NCBI GenBank assembly: GCA_004802705.1
Contig: SGPL01000239.1
Location: forward strand, 1-13,297
Reading direction: 5' to 3'
Length of the DNA: 13,297 nt
Source of the DNA: Bondarzewia mesenterica
Lineage: Eukaryota; Basidiomycota; Agaricomycetes; Russulales; Bondarzewiaceae
The notes beneath the pieces are model-generated. The model saw only the letters and a program-made list of their open reading frames with translations. It did not search any database and was not told the DNA's origin. Within the stretch, counting starts at the first letter, position 1, and every line of letters begins with the position of its first letter. The translations under genes were made by a program, and so were the position numbers. Positions 8,800 through 13,297 of this stretch are shown here, one piece after another.

Positions 8800-11700
8800 A
8801 TGGAATTCGACCTTTACGAAATCGATCGTAGCGCGACGGAATATGATCTGATCAAGGCTATTGAGAAAGCTTTGCATGGTCCAGATCTTTTCGACCCAGG
8901 GAATCCCAAGACCAGGGGTCGTCCGCCCAACTTCCGCGTGACGCTCAACCTGAATCCTGCCGGAGGCGTCGGCAACAACGGTACGGGTACACTTACCGTG
9001 GCCCCTCGATCCGTTGGCGAACATCTCCTCCGCTGGATCCGCGAGGATCCCAAGGCGCACGCCGTCTGTGCCCCACCCGACGGCAACCGCATCTGGTTTG
9101 AAAAGACTAGTCGCGAGGTTCCGTACCATGTCCAGCAGAATCTGGAGAAAACGGTATATGTCGGTCCTGAGCGGGAGCTGGAACGCCAAAGAATACTTCA
9201 TAAGCTTGACCACCGCCTTCGCATTGGAAAGTTGCAGTTTGGGATATGGTTCAGACAGGATTATTCTCCTGATGCATCGCGAGCCTACTCCGTTGAGTGG
9301 GAGCGAGATCTCGTCAAGAAAAGCGCGGGATATCTTGACCTTTTCTATGAACGGAAAATGGTCCGAATAGAGGTATTTTTTTGAACCGTTCCAATACGGA
9401 TCTTTCTTTGGCTGATTGGAAGCGTAGTTAGGGGAAAGAATGACAGAGGACCAGTGTATCACTATTCTGATCAAGTTCTCCAGCCTCAAAAAGATCGGGA
9501 TGGTGCTCGAAAAAGCTCATGATAAATATGAAGGAGATACCCTGAAAGCCTGTGTGTTTTCATTTATTTTCCTTGCCTTGTCAAATGCAAACACTGATTT
9601 CCTCGACGTCTTTAGCCATCATTTTGGACATGCTCACACCGCCCATTCTAGAGGAGAGCAGTTTCAACAACCACGGCCGGGAAGGTGTCAAGCGCCGGCG
9701 GAATAAGGATCGCGACCGCATACCTTTTCTCGACGACACCCACAAGCGGGTATCGCCCTACGCACACCAGCTTCGCGTCGTTCTCGTAAATAATAAAGAT
9801 ATACGCCTCTTCGAGCAGATGTGTCTGGATGCCCAATGCGAGCCTCGGCCTCAGCGTCTGCACAAGATCAGCAGCTTCTGGCGCGGCTTCTTCGCAGAAA
9901 CTCAACTGCACAGGATCCACAACTGGGTTCAGTCGATAAATTGGAAGACCGCGTTCCAAATCGAAGCGCTTCTTTGTAATGGACTCCTGAATACCAGGGA
10001 ACTGTTGAATGACCTTCGGAAACCCATTGACAGCATCATCGAGCAGCACGGCGAAAAGGCCAGCGACATCCTCCGGCAACTCACCGTGTCCCTCCGCGTT
10101 CGTTTGCCCGGCGATTCGCCTCTTTCGATTTTCGAGCGCGTTGTTGCAGAGTACGAGGAGGGAAAGACGCTCAAGCTTCCTGTAGGCGCGTTCTCGTGTC
10201 ACCATGCCACTTTCACCCCGACGCGCCTCCTCCTTGAAGGGCCCTATGTGATGCAATCGAATCGTGTGATTCGAAAGTACCAGGAAAACAACCCGGCCGC
10301 CGTTGAGAACTTCATCCGCGTCGACTTCAAAGACGAGGACAGGCTGTCGTACCGGTGGGAGGGCAAAGTGGACGCGACTTGGTTTTTGCAGGTGCGCGTT
10401 GGCGGCACGCTGAAGAAGGGGTTCGAGCTCGCCGGGCGTCGGTTCGAGTTCCTTGGGTACTCGACATCGGCGCTTCGCGAGCACGCGGTCTGGTTCGTCT
10501 CTCCTTTTGAGGATCCCAAGGAGGGACATGTCACCGCGGACTCGATTCGCAAATCCTTGGGCGATTTTTCGGGCGTCATCCATCAGCCATCGAAGTACGC
10601 CGCGCGCATCGCCCAAGCGTTCACCGCCACGGACCCGTCCGTCAAGATTGCATCTGATCAGTGGGACGATGAATTGCCGGACTTGGGCCCCAAGGAATAT
10701 CTCCACACGGACGGCGTGGGCACCATTTCCCCTGAGCTCGGGAACATGATCTGGGAGAGGCTCTGTGCGAACCGGAGTATGATGAATGTGAACACCATAC
10801 AGCCCTCGGCAGTGAGTGTCAGCTGCCACCAAAAGATTCTCATACTCACCCGCGAGTATTCCTGCAGTATCAGATCCGGTTTAGGGGATACAAGGGGGTC
10901 GTCGTGGTCGACGAGCGTCTCAAGGATGTGAGGATGCGTCTCAGGCCGTCCATGCGTAAATTTACCGTCCCTGGCGATGACGACGCAGAGATTGAAATTG
11001 CCAGGTCTTTTGATGCCCCGAATCTATGCTACTTCAACAAGTATGGTCGTTTTCCTCGTTATTCAGCTTGTCACCGGAAGTTCATTGGTTATCCTATCAG
11101 GCCCATTGTGATGACCTTGGAACACAGGGCGTCCGCAAGGAAGCTTTTATTGACCTTCAAGAGAAGGCAAAAGCCTCCGTCTACACGGCCACCGACTCTC
11201 TCGAGAACTTCCGCAATCTTCTCAGGGAGGGCGGTCTCGGATCCAAGTTCCGTCTGCCGTTCATCTTGGAGCAGCTGTACAAGCTTGGGCTTGACTTCAG
11301 AGCGAAAGACAAGAGAAAGGCCGTTAAAAATGCGTTTTTCGAGCGTCTGGTACGGTATGCCATGAACCACGTCCTGCGGGCGATGAAGCATCGGGCGCGC
11401 ATTCGCGTGCCGAATAGCTACTTGCTCGTCGGAGTCGCTGATGAGGGCCAAGCCTATATCGAGGAGGGTCTTGATCCCAACGATGTGTTCACCTTGAAAC
11501 AAGGGCAGATATTCGGTTCGTACCTCTCTAACGTGGGCAATTCTATCTGAAGCGCTCATCATGTGTGAAGCTTGCGTACAGGAGTCGAAGGAGCATGAAC
11601 CCAAGTGGCTGAAGGGATACTGTGTGGTATCCCGCAGTCCGGTTGTTCATCCTGGTGATGGTACGCACCGGGGATTTTTGTCGAGATGTAAAGCTCATTG

Positions 11701-13097
11701 TTGCCCGATACAGTCCAAAGGGTATGGGCTGTGGGGAAGCCCCCTGAGGGTAAAATATGCTTCTTCAGGAACTTGAAGAATTTAGTAGTGTTTCCGGCGA
11801 CAGGTACGTTGAAATATCGGTCCATATCATGCCAACGTCTCCATCACGGGTTGCAGGCGAGAGATCATTGGCCTCTTGCCTCGGTGGCGGTGATCTTGAC
11901 GGGTAAGCAGCCTATATCTCAGGGGAGGACTCAACCATCTCAAGTTCCATGCAGAGATCTCTACGACATTTATGTCGAAAATCCAAGTTTGCTTCCAACT
12001 CTTGAAATGGAATCCGCGAAGTACATCAGCGTAGGCACTCACAGCATCGGGAGGGCTAGCACTGTCGATGACATTTGCGACTTCGTCGTCGAGTATATCC
12101 ATTCGGATGTTTTGGTGAGCTAAATTGACGGATGTAAACACGTACTATCAGCTGAGATCTCTTCGGCCAGCCTCTTTTGGCGGACAAACATCTCGTGATT
12201 TCAGGTAAATTCCGATTATTACACACCCTTCCTTTCTACCAGTGTATTGATACGAATTCGATGCAGATCAATCGATAGTAGGACTCTCTCTTTCCGTGCC
12301 TCGCTTCACTTGGACTCAATTTGTAACAGGAAGGTAGCGAAGACCCGCGTTGCATGCAGCTCGCACAGCTGTGCTCCCAAGCCGTCGACTACCCCAAGAA
12401 CGGGATTCCCGTCGATCTCGACAATGGCAAGATCCCCAAATTACGCATGGCTTTCAAGCCCGATTGGAAGAAGGCAGAGGTGTCTGACGTTCGCGACGCA
12501 GACTACTACGAGTCGGATCGAGCTCTAGGTCATCTATACCGGAACATCCATCTGCAAAAGCTGGAGATGCTCGACATTCCCATCGTGCAGTCCAACTCGA
12601 AGAGTCCATTCTCGGATCCCATCTCGTTCGCCCTCCTTCCAATCGTCCGACGCACGCTTAACATGGATTACATTAACCCGGACGGCACATCCACCATGGC
12701 CGCCACCCTATTCGCACAATACGTCCGAGAGCTTCAGTACATTCGGGTCACGCACACCCTGAGCGACGCACCTGACATCCGACTCAGCGAGGAGGAAGTC
12801 GTGGTGGGCGCTATTCTGGCGAACTGCACTGAGAATCGCTGGCGCCAGGATCGCACGTACCGGATGCGAATACATTCAGAGATGCTTATCAAGGATATAC
12901 GGAGACGGATGAGACCGGAGGGGATGGATCCAGANGACACTGCGGAGGCAAAGTGGAAGACGACGCTGCAAAACGCGTGGGATGTGTGGGATTGGAGTTT
13001 GCGCCATTCTTGGGAGGAGGGTACGAATAGTTTCGGGTTGGTNGCNTTGGGACTTGTCTTGGACTGCCTGAAGAAGCTGGAGGCCCTGCCAGCTTGA
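8800..13097 (+). CDS. Cellular RNA-dependent RNA polymerase of the RNA-silencing (QDE-1/RDR) type, with one apparent frameshift
   Basis: Exons: 8800-9372, 9428-9551, 9616-10811, 10868-11040, 11101-11515, 11571-11660, 11714-11803, 11857-11902, 11955-12114, 12171-12204, 12267-12277, 12330-13097. They total 3680 nt, one base short of 1227 codons. The shift lies at 11126-11129; residue numbers here count the missing base. The enzyme makes dsRNA from single-stranded RNA to feed Dicer/Argonaute silencing. Signs: an N-terminal RRM-like start (MEFDLYEIDRSATEYD); LNLNPAGGVGNNGTGTLTV; SLGDFSGVIHQPSKYAARIA; TDGVGTISPELG (about 597-608); YQIRFRGYKGVVVVD; LLVGVADEG (about 797-805); HPGDV (about 854-858); and the catalytic GGGDLDGD, with metal-binding Asp at 900, 902 and 904. 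Residues 972-1226 form a helical C-terminal region. The length is normal for fungal RdRPs. The start suits the family's N-terminus. Three N bases fall in the last exon. Family is certain; sub-type within fungal RdRPs is not. Confidence 0.95.
11126..11129 (+). other. Apparent single-base deletion (frameshift) in RdRP exon 5
   Basis: Exon 5 begins in frame with PIVMTLEHR, then the family-like sequence jumps to another frame at GVRKEAFIDLQ. The switch is at AGGG followed by CGTC. One extra G there would give Arg-Gly-Val and join both halves. As written, the frame runs through unrelated residues to a stop at 11363-11365, giving a protein of about 776 residues without the catalytic motif. All later exons stay in mutual frame, and the exon total is one base short of a multiple of three. 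Confidence 0.85.
11892..11958 (+). other. RdRP catalytic DLDGD codons, split by intron 8
   Basis: GAT CTT GAC GG at 11892-11902 and A GAT at 11955-11958 encode Asp-Leu-Asp-Gly-Asp. The Gly codon is interrupted in phase 2 by a 52-nt intron (GTAAGC...GCAG, 11903-11954). In the two-barrel RNA polymerase fold this motif holds the catalytic metal ion. Confidence 0.93.
12205..12329 (+). other. 11-nt micro-exon between introns 10 and 11 of the RdRP
   Basis: Intron 10 (12205-12266, GTAAAT...GCAG, phase 1) and intron 11 (12278-12329, GTAGGA...ACAG, phase 0) flank the exon at 12267-12277. It completes an Asp codon and adds Gln, Ser and Ile. The joined product reads HLVISDQSIEG, matching the Asp-Gln-Ser motif I expect here in fungal RdRPs. 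Skipping it would shift the frame, because the exon length is not a multiple of three. Confidence 0.8.
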
Positions 13098-13297
13098 ATN
13101 TATCCGAGTCACATCGTATATGGACGCATTCGATACTCACTCTTACGTCGGCTTTTACTNATAACCNTGTGTCCTCGTGTTAGTGCATGCCCAATACTTA
13201 NTCATTTTGAGATCATCTATTCATAACGANGTGACATTTTCACAAGGCTTGTGCACATGAGGGAGAATAATTAGCGCCGNANNACACCNNNTANNNC
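13098..13297. other. RdRP 3' flank with many ambiguous bases
   Basis: No gene is visible after the RdRP stop. Fourteen N positions fall here, densest from 13280 to the end, after three more inside the last exon. The stretch probably holds the 3' untranslated region and looks like the poorly read end of a contig. I see no exact AATAAA signal. Confidence 0.6.

Noticed and set aside
8653..9489. 278-codon minus-strand open frame
   Set aside because: It is mostly antisense to RdRP exons 1 and 2 and crosses their intron, with no recognisable product of its own.
9648..10832. 394-codon minus-strand open frame
   Set aside because: It lies wholly antisense to exon 3 of the RdRP, whose translation is clearly the conserved one.
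11041..11066. An alternative acceptor at 11066 that keeps exon 5 open without a frameshift
   Set aside because: The intron would be only 26 nt, far shorter than the 52-64 nt introns elsewhere in the gene. It would also replace the family-like PIVMTLEHR with unrelated residues.
8800..13097. Viral origin for the RNA polymerase gene
   Set aside because: The DLDGD motif, the SCLGGG lead-in, the RRM-like N-terminus and eleven spliceosomal introns mark it as the cellular silencing-type RdRP. It is not the palm-fold GDD polymerase of RNA viruses.

Overview
This window looks like nuclear DNA from a filamentous basidiomycete, probably an Agaricomycete. The evidence is many 52-64 nt GT-AG introns, a TATA box followed by a CT-rich leader, and two recognisable fungal protein families. 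The species cannot be named from the sequence alone.

Layout. Positions 1-340 hold a short broken piece of a coding sequence that resembles a dispersed Agaricomycete family of unknown function. From about 340 to 4560 I see no convincing gene. This stretch carries a GA microsatellite with a small hairpin and degenerate direct repeats near 2460-2630, and a strongly purine-rich (+) strand around 2880-3420. A two-exon gene at 4640-5907 (+), preceded by a TATA box, encodes a 403-residue protein. It has an N-terminal CxxC...CxxxC zinc-binding motif of the Ecl1 life-span regulator type and a long low-complexity, Arg/Ser-rich tail. Positions 5908-8720 are non-coding as far as I can tell.

The main gene fills 8800-13097 (+): a cellular (not viral) RNA-dependent RNA polymerase of the eukaryotic RNA-silencing type. 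I reconstructed it as 12 exons and 11 introns. The catalytic DLDGD motif is split by intron 8, and one exon is only 11 nt long. The reading frame is consistent along its whole length except for one missing base at about 11126-11129. As written, that shift would truncate the protein before its catalytic site. A sequencing error is a live explanation, because ambiguous bases accumulate from 12935 to the end of the window.

The two genes lie on the same strand about 2.9 kb apart, and nothing suggests they work together. The RdRP would make double-stranded RNA for Dicer and Argonaute. The Ecl1-like protein would act in nutrient or stress signalling and stationary-phase survival. I did not find a novel multi-gene system. 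The points most worth checking are the frameshift, the 11-nt exon and the broken fragment at the left end.
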